27,489 nt of DNA from RGIG6353 sp045535585 (lineage in GTDB: Bacteria; Bacillota; Clostridia; Oscillospirales; SIG627): assembly GCA_045535585.1 (NCBI GenBank), contig JAZSLY010000192.1, positions 1-27,489 of the forward strand, read 5' to 3'. The translations under genes were made by a program, and so were the position numbers. Below are positions 13,662 to 21,397 of this stretch, one piece after another (the first letter of the stretch is position 1; each line of letters opens with the position of its first letter). The notes beneath the pieces were generated by a model. That model searched no databases. It saw nothing but the letters and a program-made list of their open reading frames with translations, and was not told the origin of the DNA.

Positions 13662-15680
13662 ATGACAAAGACAAAATCATCCCTTCTTTTAAGCGCGATA
13701 TCGCTCCTTCTTTGCGTATCGATGCTTATCGGAACAACGTTTGCCTGGTTTACGGACTCCGTGACCTCGTCGAACAACATCATCAAGTCCGGTACACTCA
13801 AGGTTCAAATGGAGTGGCGTGACGCATCAGGTGCCGTGGGCACACAGACCACCTACAAGGATGCATCCAGCGGTGCAATCTTCAATAGCGAGCTTTGGGA
13901 GCCCGGCTACACGGATGCGAAGAATATAAAGATCAGCAATATTGGAACGTTGGCTCTAAAGTATCACTTGAACATAGCTCCCACGGGAGATGTGAGTGAG
14001 CTTGCCAAAGTAATTGACGTATTCTTTGCAGAGGGTGAGCTTATCGTAGGAAGAGACCTCACTGGTCTTACTAGGGTTGGTACCTTGGCTGATATTCTTG
14101 CAGGTATGCCTGCAAATATGAGCGGTGACCTTAAGGCAGAAAAGGACGTTACTGTTACCATTGCTCTCAAGATGAAAGAGGAAGCAGGCAACGAGTATCA
14201 GGAGCTTTCAATCGGCTCTGATTTTGCAGTCGTATTGCTTGCAACTCAGGACAACGTAGAGCCCGACAGCATTGACAAGGACTATGACGATATTGAGATT
14301 CCTAAGATGTCCATAGAGAAGGTTGACGGAGTAACCTACGGTACTACTATCGACAACGACTACGTTATGATTTCCGTTGACGATTATACTTTGACCTCTC
14401 ATAACGTGGACGAAAACGTAACGATTCTCGGAACGGGAGATGGCGTAAATGATAACGACCGTGTATTCGGCAAGAATGCGCCTCTTGAATCTCTTACTCT
14501 TCCCGAGGGCTTGGTAGAAATCAAGGACAATGCCCTTAACGCACTTCCAAATCTCACCACAGTAAATTTCCCCTCTACACTTAAAACTATAGGTATTCAG
14601 TCCTTCCGTACGACAGGTATGTCATCTCTTACAATTCCTGAAAACGTTGAGACTATAAAGCAGGGCGCATTCAGGGATATGGCTAACCTTACGACAGTTA
14701 CCGTTGAGGGCAACGTAGCATTTGAAAATTATGCATTCCGTTCTTGTCCAAACCTCACCAGCATTTACCTTTTGGGTGACGACGTAACGTTTAGCGGCTC
14801 TCAGTTTGCAACACACGGTGATAACGGTGACGCAAACGGTATCACCATTTATGTAAAGAATGCAACCGTTGCTGCAAGAGTATATGCTGCACAGGATTCT
14901 GCTTACGGATACGAGGTTAAAATCCTCGGTGATGCGACAGACGGAAGTGATGCGGGAGATGTTGAAAAGGTAAAAAATGATACCGAGCTTAACGAAGCGA
15001 TTACCGAAGGTGCATCAGTCGTAATTCTTGATAATGGAGAATATAGTATCCCTGATTCAGCTATGGGCAAAGAGCTTACTATTGTAGGTAATGGTTCAAC
15101 AAAAATCAAAGTAGAAGATGACGATGGAGCTGAGGGAGATATAGATTATAGCTTTAGAGGTTCTAACGTAACTTTCGAAAACGTTACCCTTAATATTCAA
15201 GGCAACGATTATCCCGGTTATGCAGGACTTAGCGCAACCTATAACAATTGTACTATTGTAGGCTCTAATTACACCCTTTATGGAGATAGCGTTTTCAACA
15301 ACTGTACCTTTAATTTAAACAACGGATACGTTTGGACTTGGGGAGCATCCAAGGTTGAATTTAACGGTTGTACTTTTGAGGATATCACAGGAGGAAAGGC
15401 AAAGGCAATTCTTGTTCACAACACAACTGAAACCGAAGTAACTGTTAAGGATTGTACCTTTATCGCTACTACTTCTGCACAGACTTGGGACGGTATTCCC
15501 GTTGCTGCTGTAAGCGTTGACCCTGAAAATGGTAGCCCTGATGCCACAGTTAAGTTTGAAGGAACTAACACTTACAGTGATGCATTCTACGGCTTGTATC
15601 AGGTTAAATATTCTGACGAAGTAGACGATGTTACTATTTATGTAAACGGCGAAAAGGTTGAAGTTACCGCGATGAAATAA
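13662..15680 (+). CDS. SipW-dependent TasA/CalY-family protein with LRR and beta-helix passengers
   Basis: A 672-residue exported protein, last of the long operon. The signal (1-28) is nearly the same at DNA level as that of the gene at 7493. The TasA/CalY chassis runs to about residue 210 and ends DSIDKDYD. Next come BspA-type leucine-rich repeats (about 245-410; motifs such as ESLTLPEGLVEIKDNAL and SLTIPENVETIKQGAF), then a pectate-lyase-like beta-helix to the C-terminus with repeated FNNCTF and FNGCTF rungs and asparagine/cysteine ladders. No anchor motif. BspA-type repeats bind host or bacterial surface ligands in other organisms, so this is a likely displayed adhesin. RBS AAGGAGAAA. A terminator follows. 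Confidence 0.85.
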   Translation: MTKTKSSLLLSAISLLLCVSMLIGTTFAWFTDSVTSSNNIIKSGTLKVQMEWRDASGAVGTQTTYKDASSGAIFNSELWEPGYTDAKNIKISNIGTLALKYHLNIAPTGDVSELAKVIDVFFAEGELIVGRDLTGLTRVGTLADILAGMPANMSGDLKAEKDVTVTIALKMKEEAGNEYQELSIGSDFAVVLLATQDNVEPDSIDKDYDDIEIPKMSIEKVDGVTYGTTIDNDYVMISVDDYTLTSHNVDENVTILGTGDGVNDNDRVFGKNAPLESLTLPEGLVEIKDNALNALPNLTTVNFPSTLKTIGIQSFRTTGMSSLTIPENVETIKQGAFRDMANLTTVTVEGNVAFENYAFRSCPNLTSIYLLGDDVTFSGSQFATHGDNGDANGITIYVKNATVAARVYAAQDSAYGYEVKILGDATDGSDAGDVEKVKNDTELNEAITEGASVVILDNGEYSIPDSAMGKELTIVGNGSTKIKVEDDDGAEGDIDYSFRGSNVTFENVTLNIQGNDYPGYAGLSATYNNCTIVGSNYTLYGDSVFNNCTFNLNNGYVWTWGASKVEFNGCTFEDITGGKAKAILVHNTTETEVTVKDCTFIATTSAQTWDGIPVAAVSVDPENGSPDATVKFEGTNTYSDAFYGLYQVKYSDEVDDVTIYVNGEKVEVTAMK

Positions 15681-15737
15681 GTTCGTCGAAAAAAACTAAT
15701 ATTCAATTTTTATCCCGTTATGGTAAAATAAATTAAC

Positions 15738-15764
15738 AAAAGGGCACGCTTCGTGCCCTTTTTT
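15738..15764 (+). terminator. Intrinsic terminator ending the surface operon
   Basis: A 9-bp stem AAGGGCACG (15740-15748) / CGTGCCCTT (15752-15760) with a CTT loop is followed by a T run. It lies between the last fibre-type gene and the sortase gene, so the sortase needs either read-through or its own promoter. A weak candidate (TTCAAT 15702-15707, 16 bp, TAAAAT 15724-15729) lies before the terminator. Confidence 0.9.
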
Positions 15765-15781
15765 CTAAAAGTGAGAGAGTT

Positions 15782-16528
15782 ATGAAGAAGCTTTACAGAG
15801 TATTGGCTTTTATATGCGCTTTAGTCGCCCTCTTTGCTCTTTTTATGATAATAAAGGAGCTTTGTGAGAGGGAGGAGGACAAGAAGGTTTTTGAGGACGT
15901 TTTGTCCCTTGCCCTGACGCCCGACGGGTCGGAGGAGGAGCAAAGCTTGTCGACGCCCTCGGTGAGTGAGGAGGAAAGCGATATACCGCCTTCAATCAAT
16001 ATGTCAATCGTAAAAGAAGAAAATCCCGATTGCGTTTCCTGGATTTACGTGGAGGGCACGAGAATCAACTATCCCGTGATGCTCACTCCCGACGAGCCCG
16101 AAAAGTATATTGATAAGAATTTCTACGGTAAAAAAAGCCAGTCCGGTACGCCATTCCTTGACGGCAGGTGCACGCTTGATTGTGATAATCTTATAATATA
16201 CGGGCACAATATGCTCAACGGCACCATGTTTGCCGACCTTCAAAAATACCTTGACTCAGGCTTTACAAAGGCGCACGGGGCAATATATCTCTATACACCC
16301 GAGGGCGCGCGTGAGTACGAATTGTTTGCGGTGGTGCTGATAAAAAGCGACGACGCCTGGTATTCCTTTATCAATGGGGGAGACGGGGAGATTATAGAGA
16401 ATATATGCAAAAAAAGCCTATATAAAGCAAAGGCGGAGACCTGTGAGGAGAGCAGATTTATAACTCTTTCTACCTGCTACGGTAGGGAGAGGGATGATAG
16501 GCTCATAGTAGTAGGGAGAATAAAATGA
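15782..16528 (+). CDS. srtB: Class B sortase
   Basis: 248 residues with an N-terminal membrane anchor (about 5-27) and an acidic linker, then a sortase domain from about residue 75. The catalytic triad is visible: His in LIIYGHNM, Cys in ITLSTCYG and Arg in DRLIVVGR. The TLSTC motif and the position of the helix before the active site are typical of class B. It covalently joins proteins with a C-terminal sorting signal to the wall or pilus; the only visible substrate is the PPTGD protein at 10179. In Clostridioides difficile SrtB uses (S/P)PxTG signals, close to this one. It follows the operon terminator, with only GAGAG as a ribosome site, so expression may be lower or independent of the inverton. 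Confidence 0.92.
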   Translation: MKKLYRVLAFICALVALFALFMIIKELCEREEDKKVFEDVLSLALTPDGSEEEQSLSTPSVSEEESDIPPSINMSIVKEENPDCVSWIYVEGTRINYPVMLTPDEPEKYIDKNFYGKKSQSGTPFLDGRCTLDCDNLIIYGHNMLNGTMFADLQKYLDSGFTKAHGAIYLYTPEGAREYELFAVVLIKSDDAWYSFINGGDGEIIENICKKSLYKAKAETCEESRFITLSTCYGRERDDRLIVVGRIK

Positions 16529-16755
16529 TGTCGTAGCAAAGCTACGATGATGAATGATGTTTGCTTCGCAAATGATGTGTTTCCTGCGGAAACATTAAGG
16601 AAGAAAATCGTGAGGCGATTTTCGACTATTGTAAAAAAAGTTTAGCGAAAAATCCGCTAAAACATATAAAGAGCGATATATACTTCGTATGCGATATACC
16701 TTCGGTGCGATATATTACTCCGTAATGCGATATGTGCCTTTGGCACGCGAAAAGG
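16526..16755. repeat. Second array of small hairpins
   Basis: Hairpins include CGTAGC/GCTACG, TTTGC/GCAAA with TTC loop, GTTTCC/GGAAAC, AAAATCG/CGATTTT, TTAGCG/CGCTAA, then ATAC/GTAT, CC/GG, ATTAC/GTAAT and TGCC/GGCA. In the first part the linker is ATGATG, as in the array at 661-899; in the second part the linker changes to GCGATAT. No gene is seen in this stretch, which lies between the convergent sortase and LRR-SLH genes. Confidence 0.7.
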
Positions 16756-16793
16756 AAAAGAGTGGCAAATCCGTAGATTTGTCACTCTTCCTT
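16756..16793. terminator. Terminator between convergent genes
   Basis: A 14-bp stem (16758-16771 with 16776-16789, one G-U pair) has a CGTA loop. The flanks are pyrimidine-rich on the minus strand, so it best serves the LRR-SLH gene, whose stop lies 23 bp away. Confidence 0.7.
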
Positions 16794-16815
16794 AATTTTG
16801 CCCTTTTGGCTTTCC

Positions 16816-18879
16816 CTATTTGTTCATCAAGAGATATATAATTTTTGATATCTGCGCACGGGTGAGATATTCGTCGGGGGAGAAGGTGGTCTCGGAGGTG
16901 CCGCCGATGATGCCTGCGTTATAGAGAGCGAGAACCATAGGGTCGTCGGTGTCGGTGAAGGGGTTATGGTCGGGTGCACCTACTATCATTTTAACGCCTG
17001 CCGCAAGCTGACAGAAGCGCAGACGGGTGATTTTGGTGTCAAGTCCGTCGTCGTATAATTCACTCGGATGCATCCATTGACGGAACTTGGCGTAGTCAAG
17101 AAAGCCCGATGCCCAATGCTCACGTGTGGGGGAAAGGTTTCCGTGACCGCAGGAGCCGAGAAGGAGCTTGAGTGCCTGACCCCAGGTGAGATACGACTCG
17201 GGCTCAAAGGAGTTGGGACTCATGCCTCCCACAATGTCCTTTTCGTAGAGGGCTTCAATATAGCCTCTTGCCCAATGGTTTTGGGGAACGTCGGAGAGTG
17301 GGTCGGATAAAAAGTGGATCGTAACGCCCTTGAAGCTGGTCATTTTCTCCACCTTGTCCCAGTCCTTTCTGGAGCCCTCGTAGTAAATGTCGGTTACAGA
17401 TGAAGGAATGGCTTCATTGTTGCCTATATACTTGATGCTTTTTGGGAGGGTGACGGAGGTAACGGAAAGCTTATCGTCAAACGAGGCAACGAAGCATCCG
17501 CTTTCGATATATTGGAGATTGTCGGGGAAGATAATCTCACTGATTCGTGATCTCGGGAAGGTATAGTTAAAGAGATGTGTCACGCCTCGGATAATGATTT
17601 TGTCGGCAAAGACTTCACCAAAAGCACCCGAGCCTATTTTTTTAAGGGTCGTGGGGAGCTCTATCGTGTCATAGGTGAAGGTGTCGAAGGCGTGGGCGCC
17701 TATCTCGGTTATTCCCTCGTGAACGATAAGTCCCTTCAGGTGATAGCTTGTTTCGTCAATGGAGTAGGGTGCCCAGGGCTTGTAGTAGCCGCCTGGAGTG
17801 GGGTCGCTGTCTGTTCTTCCGTAACCGTGCACGTGTAAAACAGAATTTTCGTCCACGTACCAGGCAACCGTCTTGTCGTCGTTGAAGTAGCCTGATGGGT
17901 ACTTGTCGTTGAGAGGCACTACCTCAAGCACTTCCTTTTCGCTCGGCAGACCCGTCGCATTATAGCGGAAAACTGCCTCGGAAAAGTCGTTTGAGGACAG
18001 AGTTTGCTTGTGCTTGATTTCTATTTTCTCCCAGTCCTCCTTGCTTCCGCCGTAGTAGACGAATTTTAAATTTCTTGTTGAGACAGTCGCGCCGACGAGC
18101 GCTTTAAGAGAGCGGGGCAGATAGATGCGCTCAAGAGTAGAGCGTGTGATAAGTGAGAAGGTGGGGAGGGTTTCAACGCCCTCGGGAATTGAAATTTCAT
18201 TTAGCGAGGTGTTGTGGAAGGCGTATTCCCCAATCACCCGTATGGTTGACGGCAGAGTTACCGAGGTGAGCTTTTTTGATTCGCTGAAGGTGCCTGCAGG
18301 AATGGTGACGACACCCTCGGGGATAGTAACCGACTCCAGATAGACGGCGTTGTCGAAGGAGTCCCCATTAAGTGCTGTGACACCCGTGAGAATATCGTAG
18401 TGCTTGTCGGTACGAAGTCGGGGATAGGCAACGAAGGTGGTCATATCCTTGGTGTAGAGCGCACCGCCGTGGGATGCGTAGACGGGGTTGTCCTTGTGAA
18501 CGGTAATCGCTTCAAGGCGATGAAAGTTATCTGAATCAATGAATTTTACCGTTGAGGGAATAACTAACTCGCCGATTATGGCGCTGTAGTTTACCGATAC
18601 ATTATAACGAAGATTTGGGATAGCTGTGATGCCCTCGCTGAGCTCTACACGACCGTATTTCCACTTGTTGCCCGTGATGGCAATATACTCATCTCCGTCT
18701 TCGGGCTCATAGAAATAGTAGACTATCTTCTCAGGCAACTCTCCCGTGCCCTCAATAAAAACGTCGCCGTCGGTCCAGGTACACTTGAAGCCCTCGTATT
18801 CGGTGACAACGGTTTTTGCAAGTGAGGGAACGCTCAATATAGCGAACATAAGACAGAGTAAGGTCAAAAATCTTTTCAT
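16816..18879 (-). CDS. BspA-type leucine-rich repeat protein with SLH anchor
   Basis: 687 residues with a Sec signal (1-21, ending SLAKT). BspA-type LRR_5 repeats occupy roughly residues 60-510 (for example ESVTIPEGVVTIPAGTF), in two blocks separated by a region starting near residue 325 (KTVAWYVDENSVLHVHGYG). Residues 530-687 hold S-layer homology repeats (NHWARGYIEALYEKDIVGG and TFSPDEYLTRAQISKIIYLL), which attach proteins to secondary wall polymer. The first repeat is clear, the middle one degenerate, the third clear. AAAGGA precedes the start. It lies 30 bp after the LRR lipoprotein gene and is likely co-transcribed with it. Probable role: surface adhesion or ligand binding outside the inverton-controlled unit. 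Confidence 0.9.
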   Translation of the reverse strand: MKRFLTLLCLMFAILSVPSLAKTVVTEYEGFKCTWTDGDVFIEGTGELPEKIVYYFYEPEDGDEYIAITGNKWKYGRVELSEGITAIPNLRYNVSVNYSAIIGELVIPSTVKFIDSDNFHRLEAITVHKDNPVYASHGGALYTKDMTTFVAYPRLRTDKHYDILTGVTALNGDSFDNAVYLESVTIPEGVVTIPAGTFSESKKLTSVTLPSTIRVIGEYAFHNTSLNEISIPEGVETLPTFSLITRSTLERIYLPRSLKALVGATVSTRNLKFVYYGGSKEDWEKIEIKHKQTLSSNDFSEAVFRYNATGLPSEKEVLEVVPLNDKYPSGYFNDDKTVAWYVDENSVLHVHGYGRTDSDPTPGGYYKPWAPYSIDETSYHLKGLIVHEGITEIGAHAFDTFTYDTIELPTTLKKIGSGAFGEVFADKIIIRGVTHLFNYTFPRSRISEIIFPDNLQYIESGCFVASFDDKLSVTSVTLPKSIKYIGNNEAIPSSVTDIYYEGSRKDWDKVEKMTSFKGVTIHFLSDPLSDVPQNHWARGYIEALYEKDIVGGMSPNSFEPESYLTWGQALKLLLGSCGHGNLSPTREHWASGFLDYAKFRQWMHPSELYDDGLDTKITRLRFCQLAAGVKMIVGAPDHNPFTDTDDPMVLALYNAGIIGGTSETTFSPDEYLTRAQISKIIYLLMNK

Positions 18880-18909
18880 AATCGTTTATTATCCTTTCTG
18901 CTGTGGAAG

Positions 18910-19830
18910 CTACTTTTCGTTAACGTAGCTTAAGCCTTCGGGCAGAGTGAGTGACTCAAGGGGGCAGTCCTTAAAGGCTTCATCTCCGATAAACGTAACG
19001 CTGTCCGGAATAACGACATTTTTAAGATTTGTGTGCCTGAACGCTGATTCGCCGATATATTCAAGGGTGCTGGGGAGCACTACGCTTTCAAGATGAGAGA
19101 AGAGGAAGGCATTGTCCCCTATATGCGTAACTCCCTCGGGAATAACGAGGGTTTTGAGTCCACTCTTATAAAAGGCGGAATTACATATTTTCCTAAGAGA
19201 ATCAGGGAGGGTGATGCTCTCAAGAGCAGGAGTGCGCTGGAAAGCATAAGCGCCTATCTCTACAAGACCGTCGGATAAATTTACCTCATTAAGTACCTCA
19301 CATTCACTGAAGGCGTATTCGCCTATAGAGATAAGTCCCTCGGGCAGATATACGGCTTTGAGAGCAAAGCTACGCTCAAAGGCATTCTTTCCGATAGTGG
19401 TCGTGCCCTTCAAAAGACGCACAGATTTCATAAATGCCTTTTTGTCCATAGAGCCCTCACCGATAGTAGAAACGGGCAAGCCCTCGTACTCGTTGGGAAT
19501 TACGGCGTCTATTGCGTAGAAGTTTCTTGAGCTAACGAGAGAGTAGGTGTTGTCGCTGAGAAGCTCGAATTCAAAACCGTTACTGAAAACGTATTCCTCC
19601 TCGGGCTCTTCCTCGACCTCGGGTTCTTCCTCGACCTCGGGCTCTTCTTTAACCTCGGGATTTTCCGTTATTTCTTCATTTGGGGTAATATCGGCTTCAC
19701 CTGCGACACTTTCGTCCTCTGTGATATTAACGTCGGGGGTTTCTTCAATTTCTTCCTCTTTATTACAGGAGAGGGTAAAGAGTGAGGTGAGCGCTAAAAT
19801 GAGAATGAAGGATAAAAGCTTTGTTTTCAT
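18910..19830 (-). CDS. BspA-type leucine-rich repeat lipoprotein
   Basis: 306 residues. The signal peptide ends in a lipobox-like TLSC with Cys22 as probable lipid-modified residue. An acidic linker rich in EEP repeats (about 25-78) is followed by BspA LRR_5 repeats to the C-terminus (motifs such as LESITLPDSLRKICNSAF and NVVIPDSVTFIGDEAF). The last repeat is short, and the protein ends SYVNEK without a capping domain or anchor, so a slightly truncated solenoid is possible. RBS AAAGGA. It precedes the LRR-SLH gene, and the two repeats are alike, suggesting duplication with different anchoring: membrane lipid versus S-layer polymer. Confidence 0.88.
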   Translation of the reverse strand: MKTKLLSFILILALTSLFTLSCNKEEEIEETPDVNITEDESVAGEADITPNEEITENPEVKEEPEVEEEPEVEEEPEEEYVFSNGFEFELLSDNTYSLVSSRNFYAIDAVIPNEYEGLPVSTIGEGSMDKKAFMKSVRLLKGTTTIGKNAFERSFALKAVYLPEGLISIGEYAFSECEVLNEVNLSDGLVEIGAYAFQRTPALESITLPDSLRKICNSAFYKSGLKTLVIPEGVTHIGDNAFLFSHLESVVLPSTLEYIGESAFRHTNLKNVVIPDSVTFIGDEAFKDCPLESLTLPEGLSYVNEK

Positions 19831-19854
19831 AATACACGTCCTTTACAGTTTTCG

Positions 19855-19882
19855 GGGGTGCAAAGCGTTTGCTTTACACCCC
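19855..19882. terminator. Hairpin between glnA and the LRR lipoprotein gene
   Basis: GGGGTG/CACCCC and AAAGC/GCTTT arms, with one mismatch and a GTTT loop, form a strong stem. The T run lies on the plus-strand side (19886-19890), so it is a poor terminator for glnA, which is read on minus. It may be partly bidirectional. Confidence 0.45.
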
Positions 19883-19918
19883 GTATTTTTAGTGGTTTTA
19901 AATTTATAAATTGTAGTA

Positions 19919-21328
19919 CTAATCAAATGGGGGGGGGGGGGGGATAGCGGAAAGCTCACGAACCTCTTCGCGCTTGGTCTTGATAAAGTTGTCGATGAGC
20001 TCCTTGGGGAATACGCCGCCTGCGGTGAGGTAATCGTTATCCTTTTCAAGAGCGTCGAGAGCCTCTGAAAGAGAGGTGGGAAGGTGGGAAAGCTTTGCCT
20101 TTTCCTCTTCGGGAAGATGGAAGAGGTTGCAGTCGTAGGGCCCCCATCCGTTTTCGTGGGGGTCTATCTTATTCTTGATGCCGTCGATACCTGCCATAAG
20201 GATAGCTGCAAAGCAGAAATAGGGGTTGCAGGTGGCGTCGGGGTTTCTCAATTCAAAGCGGCGAAGCTCGGGGGCTTTGGCGTAGGCAGGGATACGGATA
20301 ACGGCGCTTCTGTTGGAGGTAGCGTAGCCTACGGTAACGGGAGCTTCAAAGCCCGGAACGAGACGCTTGAAGGAGTTGGTGCTGGGGTTGGTCAGGGCGC
20401 AGAGGGAAGCGATGTGCTTCAGAAGTCCGCCCATAAAGTAGTGCGCCTCACGGCTGAGATGTGAATAGCCGTCGTCGTCGGAGAACACGGGCGCGCCGTC
20501 CTTCATCAAAAGCATATGAACGTGCATTCCGTTGCCAGCCTCACCCATAACGGGTTTTGGCATAAAGGTTGCGGAAAGACCGTGCTTTCTTGCGGTGTTG
20601 TGGATTATGTATTTTATGAGCATTGTGTTGTCTGCCATTTTTGACATAACGCCAAGCTCGGGCTCGATTTCAAACTGTCCTGCCGCACCTACCTCGGGGT
20701 GATGATAGTTAAGTGCGATGCCCATTTCGTCCATAAGCATACACATTTCGCTTCTTGCCTCGTACGTTACGTCAAAGGGCTTTGCCACGTGGTAGTTTTT
20801 CTGCTTTGGAACTACGTTGCCCTGTCCCTCAACATCGCTGTTCCAATGCGCCTGAGTGGCGTCCACCTCAACTCCGATAGAGTTGGGGGCTACGTTCCAG
20901 TACGCCTTGTCGAACATATAGAACTCAAACTCAGGAAGCACGAACATAGTGTCGGCAATTCCTTCGTCTCTCATATATTTTTCTGCCGCAAGAACGATGT
21001 TTCTCGGATACTGGGCGAGAGGTCTGTTCTCGGGGGTGTCGATAATCATTGCATTACCCGTCATAGAGAGGGTGGGTATTTCGCAGAAGGGGTCAACAAC
21101 GGCGGTGTCGGGGTCGGGAATGAACACCATATCGCTCTTTTCAACTACCGCATAGCCGTAGTTGGAGGCGTCGAAGCCGATACCGTTTTTCATTGTCTTT
21201 TCAGAGAAATTCTTTGCAGGGATGGTAACGTGGCGGAACTGTCCGTTGATGTCAACCATCTTGAAGTCAACCATTTTTATGTCCTTTTCCTTGATTATGG
21301 CAAGGATGTCATTGACAGTCTTTTTCAT
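19919..21328 (-). CDS. glnA: Glutamine synthetase type I, 3' end disturbed
   Basis: 469 residues as read. The enzyme makes glutamine from glutamate, ammonia and ATP in the cytosol. Family segments are all present: VLPEFEFYMFD, GQFEIEPEL, the ATP-binding GEAGNGMHVHM, NPSTNSFKRLVPGFEAPV, NRSAVIRIP and RRFELRNPDATCNPY. RBS AAGGAG precedes the start. The C-terminus is odd: type I enzymes usually end with a PHPxEFxLYY-like motif, but here the frame reads SAIPPPPPFD then TAG. The five prolines come from a 15-nt C run, and the codons after TAG read Tyr-Tyr-Asn-Leu-stop (ending at 19904). So five codons and one leucine codon appear altered, which looks like a sequencing or assembly fault, or a recent mutation. 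Confidence 0.92.
   Translation of the reverse strand: MKKTVNDILAIIKEKDIKMVDFKMVDINGQFRHVTIPAKNFSEKTMKNGIGFDASNYGYAVVEKSDMVFIPDPDTAVVDPFCEIPTLSMTGNAMIIDTPENRPLAQYPRNIVLAAEKYMRDEGIADTMFVLPEFEFYMFDKAYWNVAPNSIGVEVDATQAHWNSDVEGQGNVVPKQKNYHVAKPFDVTYEARSEMCMLMDEMGIALNYHHPEVGAAGQFEIEPELGVMSKMADNTMLIKYIIHNTARKHGLSATFMPKPVMGEAGNGMHVHMLLMKDGAPVFSDDDGYSHLSREAHYFMGGLLKHIASLCALTNPSTNSFKRLVPGFEAPVTVGYATSNRSAVIRIPAYAKAPELRRFELRNPDATCNPYFCFAAILMAGIDGIKNKIDPHENGWGPYDCNLFHLPEEEKAKLSHLPTSLSEALDALEKDNDYLTAGGVFPKELIDNFIKTKREEVRELSAIPPPPPFD
19929..19943. repeat. 15-base G homopolymer within glnA
   Basis: Fifteen consecutive G on the plus strand (C on the coding strand) replace the codons expected for a PHPYE-like motif near the glnA C-terminus. 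Long G runs are rare here and are a known artefact type of two-colour sequencing chemistry. Confidence 0.9.
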
Positions 21329-21359
21329 ATATTATCTCCTTAATTTTTTATTAATAATT

Positions 21360-21388
21360 ATTTTACCACATATGCGTTGCAAAATCAA
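21360..21388 (-). promoter_or_regulatory. Sigma-A promoter of glnA
   Basis: On the minus strand TTGATT (21383-21388) and TAAAAT (21360-21365) are 17 bp apart, 32 bp upstream of the glnA start codon. It lies between the phoH stop and glnA, so glnA is transcribed on its own. Confidence 0.7.
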
Positions 21389-21397
21389 GAAAAATTA

